Of a stretch of DNA of 32,503 nucleotides, positions 1 to 10,353 are shown in pieces. The notes under the pieces are model-generated. The model did no database searches. It saw only the letters and a program-made list of their open reading frames with translations, and was not told where the DNA came from. The stretch lies in contig MNCI01021515.1 in assembly GCA_015680685.1 (NCBI GenBank), positions 139,589 through 172,091 on the forward strand, written 5' to 3'. Numbering within the stretch: position 1 is the stretch's first letter; each line of letters starts with the position of its first letter. This stretch comes from Gnetum montanum. Taxonomy: Eukaryota; Streptophyta; Gnetopsida; Gnetales; Gnetaceae. The position numbers and the translations under genes were made by a program.

Positions 1-74
1 CCCTAATAATCCCATACCTACCTGATATCATTGTAAGGAACTCGAGGACGAGTTTTCATTCAGTCATGGGGGTA
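1..74 (+). mobile_element. 3' internal end of a family A gypsy element, with polypurine tract
   Basis: This is the last stretch of internal sequence of a plus-strand LTR retrotransposon whose body lies left of the window. It ends in the purine tract TGGGGGTA (67-74), directly followed by the LTR start TGATGAG at 75. The same layout (GGAACTC, then GATGAGTTT, then a purine-rich run, then TGAT) occurs at the 3' end of element 2 (about 31970-32035), which supports the reading. A polypurine tract primes plus-strand DNA synthesis during reverse transcription. No coding sequence is visible here. Confidence 0.8.
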
Positions 75-412
75 TGATGAGACGCGACATGCATAGTGCC
101 GCGATATCGCGCATGCGATATCGCGTCTTTCCCTACGATATCGCGTACGCGATATCGCGGTCCGTCGCCATATCTATAAATAAGAGGTGGCACTCCCCTT
201 ATTTCCGAATCCTGGCTAGAAGTAGCGAAGCTCTGGCAGATTGATCACTCCAGAGTTAGAATTTTTCCCATGTGCTCGCAGTAGGAGTCCTAGAGTGAAC
301 GACTCTTTATTCGAGCAGCTTGTAACCTGAACCCAAGTTGTGTACGGCAATAAAGACGAACTTGATTGGATAAACCTTGCAGTACATGGTTTTATTATTA
401 TTTATTTACTGC
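75..412 (+). mobile_element. Family A 3' LTR, truncated at its 3' side
   Basis: The LTR starts TGATGAGACGCGAC and aligns well with the complete 606-bp solo LTR at 12426-13031 (opposite strand) from its start to about position 410. Landmarks in order are four CGATATCG palindromes (100-159), a TATA box TATAAATA (175-182), a conserved transcribed part (CAGTAGGAGTC near 281; TTTATTCGAGCA near 307) and an AATAAA signal (349-354). After TTTATTTACT (~409) similarity to the solo LTR stops and a triplicated repeat begins; the expected terminal CTCATCA is missing. It is richer in CpG than most of the surrounding sequence, so it is probably one of the younger insertions. It lies within the third ORF of element 0. 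Confidence 0.85.
100..182 (+). promoter_or_regulatory. U3 promoter: four phased CGATATCG palindromes plus TATA box
   Basis: The core CGATATCG occurs at 102-109, 116-123, 136-143 and 150-157, so copies are 14, 20 and 14 bp apart. TATAAATA follows at 175-182, 18 bp after the last core. Most copies extend to GCGATATCGC. Position just upstream of the TATA box suggests binding sites for a dimeric factor, or targets for CpG methylation; that role is inferred. Confidence 0.7.
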
Positions 413-530
413 TAGGCTATTCCTCATGCTAGGCTATATTTAATTTCTAGCAATTCCTCATGCTAGGCTATATTTATTATTTAAAGACAAATCTAGCAAT
501 TCCTCATGCTAGGCTATATTTAATTTCTTG
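411..530 (+). repeat. Three copies of a 24-bp repeat at a nested-insertion junction
   Basis: A 24-bp unit beginning ATTCCTCATGCTAGGCTA occurs without mismatch at 419-442, 453-476 and 499-522, with unequal spacers of 10 and 22 bp. It is absent from the solo LTR of the same family and from the third ORF of element 2, so it belongs to neither flanking unit as far as I can see. It sits between the truncated family A LTR and the broken third ORF of element 0. Confidence 0.8.
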
Positions 531-534
531 TTGA

Positions 535-1960
535 TCATTCTCACAAATTCTTGCACAACTCGAAGTGTAGATACGTCTAGTATAGACGTGACAGGTACAT
601 TGAGTGCTTTAGCTACAACTTTAGCTACTATTTCCTACCCTTGGTGCTGCATCACCAGGATAGTTACCCCTTCAGGTTCCTACAAATGCATTGAGAAAGT
701 GGTGACATTCCTAGAGATTTTTGGGAATAAATGGTGTTGAGATAATGACACCATCACCTCTCAAGCATTAGGATCTAACCTCGCAAGCAACTGCATTTTT
801 TGGTTAGAGAAAATTGGTCCACCCCTCTTCATTTAACTAATTTTTAGAGCCACTTCATTCAGGTGACTCATTATTGGTCAGTGTACAAATGGATCTGCAT
901 CACTCATAAAAGCTACTCTCAAATTTTGTGTAGGCGCTTAATGGCTGTGTAGGGCTTTGGCATTGTTTCTTAAGTGGGTAGTGGTCGCAGCTACTCCTCT
1001 TCTTAAGTTGTTATTAGCATCTTGTCTCTCATAATCTTGGACCATGAGGCCAAAGAAACATGTCTGATTATGTCATTTGAATAGCGGATGATTCTTGCCC
1101 TTCTACAGAGTTTTTAGATGAGGCATGGAAAGGGAAGGGTTTAACTTCCATGTTTTTTTTTCCTTGAAATTCTTCTCTATTTCCAAGTAGATGAGTTGTG
1201 GAAGGTTCACAGGAAATTTCCCGCTTAAAGCGATGCATGCTTGACCAGAGAAGGTAGTCACCTTGCTAGGGCTCACCGTTGGATTAAGGTGATAGGTTGC
1301 AATTTTGAAATAGATATGATCCATTGGTGTGAGCACATCATACTTCTTATGGTCAACCCCATAAAACTGCTGAGTCCACTCCTTCTTAGCCTCAGGATTA
1401 ACCTTTGTTGATAGTTCTACCGATTGTGTCCTAGTGTTAGGCAACCCTAGTGCTTGCACAATAGCTTCAATCGAGTAGGATATTTGAATATCCTTGATCT
1501 TGACTATGGACGTTGGCCTTCAATTATTCCAAAAGAGATATGTCTCTTCCATGTATCATTTCCCACTGGATGTGATGATTGACCACATGGGAGAGGCTTG
1601 TAGTTGTATTTTGACTTCTACTAGAGCTTTATCTAGGAATGGCCCGAAGTTCATTTCTTGAAGAGTGAATCATTGAATCTCTTGGGACTTGATGATGTTA
1701 AGGAAAGCTTGAGTCAAAGTGACTTTAATCCTTGACATGGGTCTAGGAACTTCTCCTCGCTGTGATTACTTAGTGGGCACTTTTTCTTTTGGAATCTATT
1801 GGATAGATTCCACTTTGAACTCCTCACAAAGAGGTCCTATTGCATGGGTTGCCTCCAACAGTTCTTGGGCTTGTTCTTGTTGGCCCCTTTTAGCTCTTGT
1901 CCACTTCTTCCTTGGTTGAGAGGGTTCTCCTTCCTACAGGCATTTCATTTTTGATGCCAT
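535..1960 (-). pseudogene. Third ORF of element 0, N-terminal part (post-pol, env-like position)
   Basis: A degenerate reading frame can be followed from ATG at 1960 to about 535. It is homologous to the third ORF of element 2 (from 29045). Shared blocks include the basic N-terminus, NFGPF, LQASP followed by W, IEAI, YFKI, SGKF against IGKF, LEIEKNFKEKK against LEIQRRFEEKK, and VMQHQ near the break. The clearest open stretch is 1103-1459. The part corresponding to the coiled coil and C-terminus of the element 2 copy is missing because the frame is cut at the family A insertion. Function is unknown to me. The N-terminal pattern loosely resembles the 'putative plant transposon protein' domain often found in Athila-type elements, but this is from memory and unchecked. 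Confidence 0.7.
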
Positions 1961-2416
1961 CTATAATTCCAATGAGACCATGGGTTAGCACTCATTGTGT
2001 AACATGAAACAATTAGGATACCTTTATCTCTTAAGGATAGTTACACTTGGCTAAGTTGTGATTATGGTTGATTTAATCATTCCAATTATCATTTTATTTA
2101 TGTGTTACTATTAATAAATCATCCTAAATGTTGTTGAAAGGGTTAACTCTCAAAAAAATTGATGTTTGTATATTGTTAAGTTTATTAACCCTTTGGGGGA
2201 GTTAGAAAAATTTTGAAAAATTTTCATTGGAAACCTTAAGGTTTGCAGCCCCCACAATAAAGAGCTTACCTTCGGTAAGTGCAAAGTCAAAGAATGGAGT
2301 GATTTGGATAAACATTTGGGAAGTTAAGGGCTTTGGAAGGTTTTGGACTTTGAAAAATGGCAAAAACTCCTCATGTGTTATGAGTCAAATGACAAAAATT
2401 TCTAAGTGCATGATAG
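1961..2416 (-). other. Leader between internal TATA box and third ORF of element 0
   Basis: No convincing coding sequence. It separates the TATATATA box at 2417-2424 from the ORF start at 1960. An open frame on the plus strand at 2227-2490 runs antisense across the cassette and looks accidental. In element 2 the equivalent interval (28469-29044) is also noncoding, and of similar length. Confidence 0.5.
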
Positions 2417-2530
2417 TATATATAGGATTTTTGCACTACACTGATGAGGCCTCATTGATGGGGCCTCATCGATGTAGTTGGCTGCATTGACAAGGCCTTG
2501 TTGATGTAGCTGTTGACCACTATAGCCAAC
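2417..2530 (-). promoter_or_regulatory. Internal LTR-like promoter cassette upstream of the third ORF (element 0)
   Basis: On the minus strand this holds GGCC-centred palindromes AAGGCCTT (2499-2492), GAGGCCCC (2467-2460) and GAGGCCTC (2453-2446), then TATATATA (2424-2417). The element's own LTR has the same type of palindrome (GAGGCCTC 11238-11245, GGGGCCTC 11204-11211) upstream of its TATA box (11172-11179), with shared flanks such as CCAAC and TACATCGA. The spacing between outer palindromes is 32 bp here and 34 bp in the LTR. It lies inside the element between integrase and the third ORF, with no LTR ends around it, so it is not simply the 3' LTR. A promoter role is inferred. Confidence 0.55.
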
Positions 2531-4110
2531 CATTGACTTTGTTCAAACTTACAAAATACAAAGAATTTTTGAATGAAATTGGAGTCAAATGAAAGCTCAA
2601 AAGGCCAAGAATAGTATGAAAACATGAGAGGAGGGTGTTGGAGCTCATAAATTTGGAAAAATGAAGAAAAATTATTTTGGGGATGAATGAAATAAAAGGT
2701 TAAGGAGCATTGAGTGGAATATATAATGGAATATGTGAAAGATAGGATTGTGGCAATGTCAAAGGTAAGGAACCTTAAATAACCAAACCAAAAGCTATGC
2801 AAGTGGGTCCTCCCCATAGCAAGCTCATGCCCTTGTTGCCCTTGCATAACCTCAACTAAGGAGTTTGTGGGCTCCCTAGTCGACTAATGGTCATGAAAAG
2901 TTAAGGACCAACCAAAAAGAATCTACTCAAGAATTCAAACACATTAGACCAAGACATAGAGCATAACATAGAACACAGTAGTGAGATGAGTTATAGTAGC
3001 ATGGATGAATGATAGAGAAGGTAGAATGAAGTTTTGAATTGAGATCATAAGAAGTCCCTTGTGTAATTTGTATTTAAAATGACCTTGGAAGATCCATCCT
3101 TAGTCCAAACCAAAACCATCCACTTTCAGTGACTTCACATCGCCACCTTATGATTGATCCACCCACATGAGACACAAGAGTGCTTCCATAAGACAACTGC
3201 CATTCCATAAAGAGAAGAAAAGAGAGAAGTAGAAAGTGAGAGAGGGCCTTACTTAGAGTGAACTTTTAGGCATAGGTGCATGTCTTTCTAGTCCCATAAC
3301 CAATGCTTGTAGCTCATTTATTTGTCCAAGGGGCGTGCTTTGAATTCCCATTGTTTTTCTTTGAATGGGAACCATACAATGTAAGGAATTATTCGTTTAT
3401 TGTGTCTAAGGGATGTGCTTTGAATTCCCATCATTTTTTTTTGAATTTTTGGATGGAAACCACACCATGCAAAGACTTTATTTGACTTCCTATTAGTGGT
3501 TGAAACGGAATGGTAAGAAGTTTTTGAAAAACACTCAAGCACTCAAGAAAGTAGAAGAGTACAAAGAATATTGAGTCCCCTTGAAGTCACACCCTTTACA
3601 AACCTTTGAATCCTTCCTAATTCCAGAATTACCAAGGTCGTTAATTGATTAAAAGTTTCTTTAATGGAAGGGACCTCAAATTTCCAAAACACAGAAAATC
3701 ATAGAGTTTATTGAATGGGCGAATGTTGTGGACTCATTGTCTATTCCATGAAAAATAAACCATGTCAAAGTTATTAGAGATCAGAATTCAAAAATAGAAA
3801 CTAGACCTTGACAATCACAACATTAAGCACAAATCATCATTGGTGAACAGTAACAGTGGCATTGTGTCCTATGGCAATAAAGTAATTTTTTTAGAAAAAA
3901 TAAGGAAATATCACACTTGAGCCAAATGAAGCAAAGTAAAATATATAAGAAAATGTAAAATAAACAAGAAAGGCTCAAAGGTACTAATGATGGTGTAAAA
4001 TTAGAAAAATCTAAAAATAAAAAATTTGTAAAATAAATAACTGGTAAAATAAAAAATGTGGAAAAAAAGTAGAAAAAATAAGAAGCCATATGGATTGTTA
4101 GCATGGATGA
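2531..4110 (-). other. Conserved noncoding 3' region of element 0
   Basis: About 1.6 kb between the end of pol and the internal promoter. It aligns in patches with 18410-19865 and 26950-28340. Examples, read on the minus strand, are a T-rich stretch just after the purine tract (4080-3880), the block related to CATGTCTTTC near 3263-3293, and GGGGAGGACCCACTTG near 2800. Apparent open frames at 2452-2847 and 3823-4161 are low-complexity and have no recognisable domain. Conservation without coding potential suggests RNA processing, packaging or promoter roles; this is inference. Confidence 0.6.
3315..3480 (-). repeat. Degenerate ~80-bp tandem duplication
   Basis: Two adjacent copies (about 3315-3393 and 3394-3480) share TGTGCTTTGAATTCCCAT-like sequence, then GAATGGGAACCA against GGATGGAAACCA, then CAATGTAAGGA against CATGCAAAGAC. 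They lie in the noncoding 3' region of element 0. I did not see the duplication in the other two copies of this region. Confidence 0.6.
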
Positions 4111-4130
4111 CCATCTCCCCCATGACTGAG
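4111..4130 (-). promoter_or_regulatory. Internal copy of the polypurine-tract motif at the end of pol (element 0)
   Basis: On the minus strand this reads CAGTCATGGGGGAGATGG. It shares the 12-mer CAGTCATGGGGG with the genuine terminal tract of family A (61-72). The same motif lies at the end of pol in element 2 (26915-26926) and at the corresponding place in element 1 (18391-18407). It could act as a second plus-strand primer or be the scar of a module exchange. Confidence 0.6.
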
Positions 4131-4149
4131 TTGGAAGGAGGAGATTCAA

Positions 4150-5360
4150 AAAATGGAACATGATTGTCCATTCGTCAAGGTGGTAATTACATTGGCCTAT
4201 CTTGGCTCTAGGAAAGGTTTTACTTGTTGGATGTTGATCAACTGATTTCTATTTGGGCTTTCAGGCTTGCAGATCAACATGGACCTAGAGGAAAAGGTTT
4301 AATCAATTATATAAGGTACCTCCCACAATGTTTGGAATTTTTCCTTCTGAGGTACATGTGTGAGGTTCTAATAGAGAACCTTATCTCTTGGTTGAAGTTT
4401 TACCTTCTTGATTCTAAGGTCATGATGTTGCTTGCTGAATGCCTTGTGCACCTCGTTCAAGGATAGGGCCACTAATCAATTTTTGTCTAGCACATTCAGG
4501 TTAATCAATCTTTCTTTCTATGCTAGACTTAGGTTAAGATTTAGATCACAAGCTATTGAGAGTGTATGGAGCTCGGATTGAATCGGGAGCATTCGAAGTT
4601 TGCCATACACCAACTTGTAGGGAGAATAGCCAATAGGAAGTTCCCATGTTGAATGATAAGGCTAGAGGGCATCGTTAAGTTTTGCATTCCATTCTTTCCT
4701 ATATTTGCTAATGGTTTGTATTAGTAGTCTTATGGTCTCCCGGTTAGTTACCTCTGCTTGACCATTGGCTTGGGGGTGGTAGGATGTTGTTAATTGGTGT
4801 TCAACCCCTAATTGTTGCATCAAATTTCTACAAGTGGCACCTATGAAATGAGTTCCATTATCAAAAATTAGTGAATGTGGCATCCCAAACCTATTCACAA
4901 TATTTTGTTATATGAATTTGGCAGCAGTGGACAATGTACAATTAGTAACAACTATTACTTCTACACATTTTGTATCATAGTAAACTACTAAGATAATATA
5001 TGTCTTTCCGTTGGACATGGGTTTGATGGAACCCATGAAATCAATGCCCCATATGTTAAAAGGTTCTAATGATTGAATCCATTGTTGATGACCTTTCATG
5101 CAAGTGGTCATCCCCCCCTCTTGTTGACAATGTTCACAAGATTTCACAAACTAGTGGACATCCCTAAAGATTGTAGGCCAATAGTATCCTACCATTAGGA
5201 TTTTTATGGCTGTGCATCTCCTTGCATAGTGGCCTTCGTAAGGCCCTTCGTGAGCATCCTGGAGAACATGTAATTGATCTTCATTAGGGACACACCAATG
5301 AATCAGGCCATCAGCACACACCTTGTAGAGATGTCCATTAATTTCCATAAAGTATTTAGC
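4150..5360 (-). pseudogene. Integrase domain of element 0 pol
   Basis: This is the retroviral-type integrase that would insert the cDNA into the host chromosome. On the minus strand the HHCC zinc region shows HEGPYEGHYA (~5255-5222) and CEHC (~5140-5125). The DDE core follows as GIDFMG (~5055-5035), FDNGTHF (~4872-4850) and TNRE (~4748-4735), so all three acidic residues survive. YHPQANGQAEV precedes the glutamate. The C-terminal domain continues to about 4150 (ELPIGYSPYKLVYGK; KFQTLWE) without a recognisable chromodomain. Stops and frameshifts split it into open pieces at 5151-5348, 4908-5147 and 4662-4898. It ends at the internal purine tract. Confidence 0.9.
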
Positions 5361-5539
5361 TTGATGAAGAAATTGTTACTTTTGTCTAAAGTCAAGATCT
5401 TGTGAAATCTCCTGAATGAGAAGATAGGTGATGATTCCCTTGTACCATGTTGTTTCTATAGATGTTTGTTCATTTATTACTCTTATAAAGAGGATTTTGT
5501 CTAGAAACTAATTAGAGAGTGGCTCTCCTCCTCTTTATT

Positions 5540-6070
5540 ATTCCATCTTAAGCAAGAGAGGTGGTCAACAACCACATTCTCAGCTACTTTTCGATCTACC
5601 ACTATGAGAACAAATTCCTACATGATCACAAGCCATCATATGACATGAGGGCTCACCGTTGGCTTGTTCATGAGGGAGCAGATCGCATTATGGTTCGTGT
5701 GCATAAATACTTTGTAGCCAAGTACATAGTGCCTGAATTTTTCCAGAGCATACACCATGGCCATTAGTTCTTTCTCCATGGTGGTGTAATTTCACTATGC
5801 TCCCACAATGCTTTGGCTCATGCATTAGATGTAGTATGGGCATTTCTTATCATCCATTTGCATGAGCACTACTCCCAAGGCATAGTTAAATGCATTCATC
5901 ATGATGTGAAAGGGTCTAGACTAGTCTGGTTCTCATAGGATTGGTGTTTCTATGAGCTTCTCTTTTAATTGTTAGAATGCATGTTCACATTCCTTGGTTT
6001 AGATGAAAGGTGCATCTTTCTTTGTAAGCTCTACCAATGGCTTTGTCATCTTAGAGAAATTCTCTATGAA
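5540..6070 (-). pseudogene. RNase H domain of element 0 pol
   Basis: RNase H would remove the RNA strand during reverse transcription. Visible blocks on the minus strand are NAFNYALGVVL (~5910-5870), MEKELMAMVYALEKF (~5790-5737) and HTNHNAICSLMNKPTVS (~5700-5645). Two positions that are normally Asp read Asn (in NAFNYALG and in HTNH), consistent with G-to-A decay and loss of activity. A plus-strand open frame at 5561-5767 is the antisense shadow of this domain. It lies between RT and integrase as in all Ty3/gypsy elements. Confidence 0.85.
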
Positions 6071-6099
6071 TTGTCGGTAGTAGCCAGTGTGTTCAAGAA

Positions 6100-7010
6100 A
6101 TGACCAAACATCTTTAATGGTCTCTTATTGATGTGTTATTCCTTGGATGATCCTTATCTTTTCTGGATCTACCTTAGTCCCTTTTTGTGAAATTCAGTGT
6201 CCTAGCACAATGCCTCTTTAGACCATGAGATTGCTCTTTTGCTAGTTGAGCTACAAGTTTGTTTCAACACATCTCTTCAATACTTGCTCAAATGTAGCTC
6301 CATAGGTGGAAACGTCATCCATGAAGACTTCCACACCACTACCGATTTGCTATTGGAAAATACTAAGGACCAAGAGTTGAAATATTGCAGCGGCATTACA
6401 TAGACAGAATGACATCTTACAATATGCAAAAGTTCCCTAGGGACTTGTGAATGTTGTCTTGTCCTAATCTTTTGGTGCAATTTGGATTTTTTTATAGCCA
6501 CTATAACCATCCAAGAAGCTATAATAACAATGCCCAGATATGGTGTTCAACACTTGATCCACAAATGGAAATGGAAAATGATCTTTAAATGTTGTCATAT
6601 TCAATAGCCTAAAGTTGATGTAGACCCACCATTTGCCATCCTTCTTTGGTACAATTATGAGTGGGCTAACCCACTTACTATCCATGATGGGATAAATGAA
6701 CCTTACCTTAAGGAATTGTTCAATTTCCTTTTTGATGATTTGCTTCAATTTGGGGTTTAGCTGCTTTTGTAGTTGCGTTCTAGGCTCCATGGCCATGTTT
6801 GTGTAAATGCAATGCTAACATATCCTTATATTGATTCCTATTAGCTCAGGATATGACTGAGTAAAGGCTATTGATCATTTGTTAACCACATTCAGCAGCA
6901 TTTCTTTTTCTTTAGGAGCAAGTTTGGAATTTATATGACTAGTTTACCATTATTTAAAAATGCATAGTCCATGCCAAATGGTAAATTTTTTAGCTCCAAG
7001 GGATCCTACT
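6100..7010 (-). pseudogene. Reverse transcriptase domain of element 0 pol
   Basis: The Ty3/gypsy reverse transcriptase is recognisable on the minus strand. It opens with LELKNLPFGMDYAF (~7005-6960), then LNPKLKQIIKKEIEQFLK, FIYPIMDSKWVSPLIIVPKK (~6705-6640), INFRLLN, DHFPFPFVDQVL, FLDGYSGY and the catalytic FMDD (6325-6314) followed by VSTYG. Later blocks include KRCVETNL, GIVLGH and SFLEHTGYYRQFIENFSK. FMDD with a following TYG is the Athila-type flavour rather than the YVDD of Tat elements. The longest intact stretch is 6464-6796. Frameshifts and TAA or TAG stops at probable Gln codons make it nonfunctional. Confidence 0.93.
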
Positions 7011-7232
7011 TGAAGTTATCAAGGATTTCCAACTCACCCTAGTAGGTATCATCATCTTTGTTAGAGAGTTGGAAATGAACTTGTTCAATTTTGTCCATGC
7101 CTTCAACATAAGCACATGTTAGGCTCTTAGTTGGTTCCATGCATAATGTGTTGCTATTTGAGTCAGCTATTAGCCATTGGGTGCCCTCTTGTTTGTGGCT
7201 ACTATGTATAGACATTTTTGAATACTGATTTC

Positions 7233-7700
7233 CTATGCACACTGATTACATGCTTTAATGTATGTACTTTTGATGGATAAAATCTTTTGCACACAACTGC
7301 ACCCATTATCACCATATGCGATGCATGGAAAACACTTCTTCTCTATCTTGCCTAATTTATTTTCTTTGGATATTTCCAGAATGAGATCCCTTATGCCCAT
7401 ACATGCATCGACTATGCTTAGCCAAGCTCTTTCCATAATGATGGGGAAATCACTTTTGCAGTTTTTAACCTTGATCACTAAAAAATTAGTAGGATAGGAT
7501 CACCCACAAACTGTGGTTACAATGTCCTCTCCTAATCCTAGAGGGATAGTAATTTACTGATCTGCCAACTCTAGATGGATGTTGCTATTCTTGAGAGGTG
7601 GTAGGTTCTAGGCCTTGTACATGTTATGGGAGATAGTTAAGAAGAGCCTTGCATGGCTCATGCCCAATGATCTACAGGTAAATGAGTGGACTTCCCAAGT
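7233..7700 (-). pseudogene. Protease domain of element 0
   Basis: This is a retropepsin-like aspartic protease region, identified by comparison with elements 1 and 2. The blocks are GHEPCKALLN (~7670-7640), IHLELADQ, ITIPLG, NFLVIKVKN and FPIIMERAWLS (~7455-7420), then GIRDLILEISKE. The expected catalytic Asp appears as Asn (LLNYLP) and the next residues seem deleted compared with LLDFWSRVNL in element 2, so it is inactive. It sits between the gag C-terminus and RT in the usual order. Confidence 0.75.
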
Positions 7701-7779
7701 TAGACCTTTTCATGGGAAGATTAATAGCCTTGATTTAGTTAGAAACAGGATGAGTTAGCATCATAGTGCAAATCTGAGG

Positions 7780-10228
7780 TGGCACTTGGTTTAAATGGTA
7801 CTCAAAGGTATTTGATGTAGAGGATGAGGGTATTGGAGATGCAGGACGATCAACCATACTAGGTTGTGAGGGCTAGAGAGGACTGCTGGGTCGAAAGAAA
7901 GAGTTTTCTTGGATTGATTATCTGAAACACTTGGCTGGAAAGCTAGTTGTAAATGTACAATTCTTGTAGCATTTCATTATTGCAGTTATGAAGGAATCTC
8001 ACCATGCATGGATGGAGTAAGAGGTAACTAGGTTTAAGGTGGAGGTGTGTGTGCAAATGGATATGAAGGGTGGTATGGATATGGGTTTTTCCATCGAGTA
8101 GATGGTAAATGTATTTGGTGGTACTTTAGAGAGTAATAGTGATGCTAACACAAGGTATGAATTGTAGAAATTCTTAGGGAGAAGGATTGCTGAACATAGT
8201 ACCCATATGAATCTGGTTGCCCATAAGGGTACTATTGCCTTGGCAGTGGCATTCTCCATGATTGTGATTGGCACCACTATTGGTATTGTTCATAAGGTTG
8301 TGGAGGAGCTCCACTTGGGTAGTAATCTTGTTGTTGCTGGTGGAATTACCTTGGATTATCATGAGGGTAAGGTAATCATCTAGTTGCTTGCCTATGTGCC
8401 AGTCGAGGATTCAATGCATACATCCCAAACTCTTGTAAGTGTGACACTACATGGCAACAACCCTTAGGATGTTCATATTGATAGATGTCACAATTAGTTT
8501 CATCATTAAAGTCAATTTCCACAACTTTTTCTATAGTAGCAACTTTGCCCTTACATCTTTGGTAGGCATGTTCAACTTTTTCTCACCTCTTGTGGTTATG
8601 ATCACTATTTTTCTCTTTAGATTCTTCAGTGATCTTCATAGTGGTTTAAAATTTTTCATCCCAAGAGTCCCATAATTTATCAACCTTTTCTAAAATGTCA
8701 AAAATATATTTTTGGATGGGTAAGGTTTTCTTGTTCACTGCTTCATCGAGTGGTGACTCCTCCTCATTACAAAATTGGACATCTTATTTTCTAATGGAAG
8801 GATTCCTATTATACTCTTCTACGCTTTCCCTTCTTTGTAGCTCACCTTCTTCTTTTGCTACCTACTGAATTAGCCTTTGGATCTGATGAGCTCTTAATTC
8901 AAACAATCTTCCTTTAGCATACATCCCAAGGATTCTTCTAGTTTCTACTTTGAGTCCATCTATGATGTGACAAAGTTGTTTTCTCTGAGAATAACCATGG
9001 CCAAGGCATTGGTGTAAGAGTGAATAGTATTTGTCCATGCTGGCATCCAAAGGTTCATGTGTTCACTATTTCTAGCCTTGGATTTGCCTTCTTAGATTAG
9101 ACACTTTGGAGTACATCTAGTATTTGTCATTAAATAGCTCTAACATGGTACTCCATCAATGAATGATTTCTAGTTCCAAAGACTGGGACTAGCTTTCAAC
9201 TTCTTTGATGAGTGTCCTAGGGAAGAGTTTGAGTTTCTACTAGTCATCTTCTATGGTTTGTAAGGCACAAGCATCATGGAAAGCTTGTAGATGTGTCTAT
9301 GGATTAGAATTATATCCCCCTTCAAATCTTGGGATATTATTCATGTCTAGGTGCTTGATCCGGCTATCTTTCCTATGCTTGGTTAGAATTCTAATTACCT
9401 CTACAATGTTGAGCACACTTTGAGTTACCAACAGAGGTTCATCATCATCACTGCATTGATGATGCTGATGATGGATTCAGCCATCCCTTTGATTTTGGTG
9501 GCATTCATGGTCATTATTTTCTTGTTAATCATCTTCATCGTGATTATTTCAATGATGCTTCTATGAGGACTGGTAGATGAAGAAGAATGTTCAGAATTGG
9601 ATGAAGAGGATGAAGAGGAAGGTGGAATGCCACCGCCACCACTTTTTTGCTTATTACGACCACCATCCTTAGATCCCTTACTATTGTGATGCTTGCCTAG
9701 GTCCCTACCTTGGCTATCACTTTCTCTTGAATTTAGTTTATGAATAGTGGATTGCAAGTTCAGGCTTGCACCCTCATCACCAATAACAGGTGGTGGAGAA
9801 TCTTCATGTTGAGAACCTTTAAAGGGAGGATCCTCATTATCATCGTGATCTAGTAGGAACAAGGAATTAGTGAAATGTTTTCCCTTCGTAGCCTCAAGAA
9901 GCTTCTCTTGATGTCGATCTCACTTGCATTGTGTTTTAGTGGAATAGTAGTTTCGAGTGTCATAACCATTCACAATGTATTCTTCATGAAGATCTGCAAT
10001 GCCCAACTTCTTAAGGATTTGAAACAAAATCGCGGGCATAGATCGATTGGAAGGCAAGATGATGTTGCCCTCCATATCATGCCATTGCAGTTGTTCATCC
10101 TGATGTAGGATGAAGGTGAAGTTTGGTACATACTCATATGGATGAGTATATACCATTTTACACTCTTGTGGGATTGGCAGTTTGACATCTTCGCGCTTAT
10201 GAGAAGAAGAAGACATTTTGCAAAACAA
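7780..10228 (-). pseudogene. gag of element 0
   Basis: Gag would form the virus-like particle and bind RNA. The likely start is ATG at 10216 (MSSSSHKRED), with an in-frame ATG at 10228. The N-terminal block NFTFILHQDEQLQWHDMEGN matches the other two elements. A Ser-rich and charged linker follows (~9650-9560). The core gag block includes MDKYYSLLHQCLGHGYSQRK and IIDGLKVETRRILGMYAKG (9050-8862). A decayed zinc knuckle, CDIYQYEHPKGCC, lies near 8490-8441, with one Cys changed to Tyr. The C-terminus is rich in Pro, Gln and Tyr (8400-7990). Frame breaks occur throughout. Confidence 0.85.
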
Positions 10229-10353
10229 AATAAAATTATTAGTGTGCTTTTATAATTCTATGTATAGTGGGAATGATATTAACCTTGAGGTTCATACAAC
10301 AATATTAATGGTATTCACTTAAACCTGAATAGTGCATGTTTCAACAAACAAAG

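Noticed and set aside
100-159. Regular short repeats resembling a CRISPR array or an iteron-type origin
   Set aside because: Units are only 8-12 bp and palindromic, spacers are a few bases, there are no cas genes, and the context is a plant LTR promoter.
100-159. CGATATCG as the PHR1 site P1BS (GNATATNC)
   Set aside because: The outer bases are C and G instead of G and C, so the motif does not fit that consensus. No known factor is assigned.
2417-2530. Palindromes and TATA box as the 3' LTR of element 0
   Set aside because: No LTR ends, polyadenylation region or preceding purine tract are present, and the third ORF continues downstream on the same strand.
2452-2847. 131-codon open frame on the minus strand
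   Set aside because: Starts upstream of and runs into the promoter-like cassette, has low-complexity composition and no match to the other two copies of this region.
3823-4161. 112-codon hydrophobic open frame on the minus strand, possible membrane protein
   Set aside because: It comes from a T-rich tract after the internal purine tract; the equivalent tracts in elements 1 and 2 are T/C-rich without a conserved protein.
5561-5767. Open frame on the plus strand
   Set aside because: Antisense shadow of the RNase H domain of element 0.
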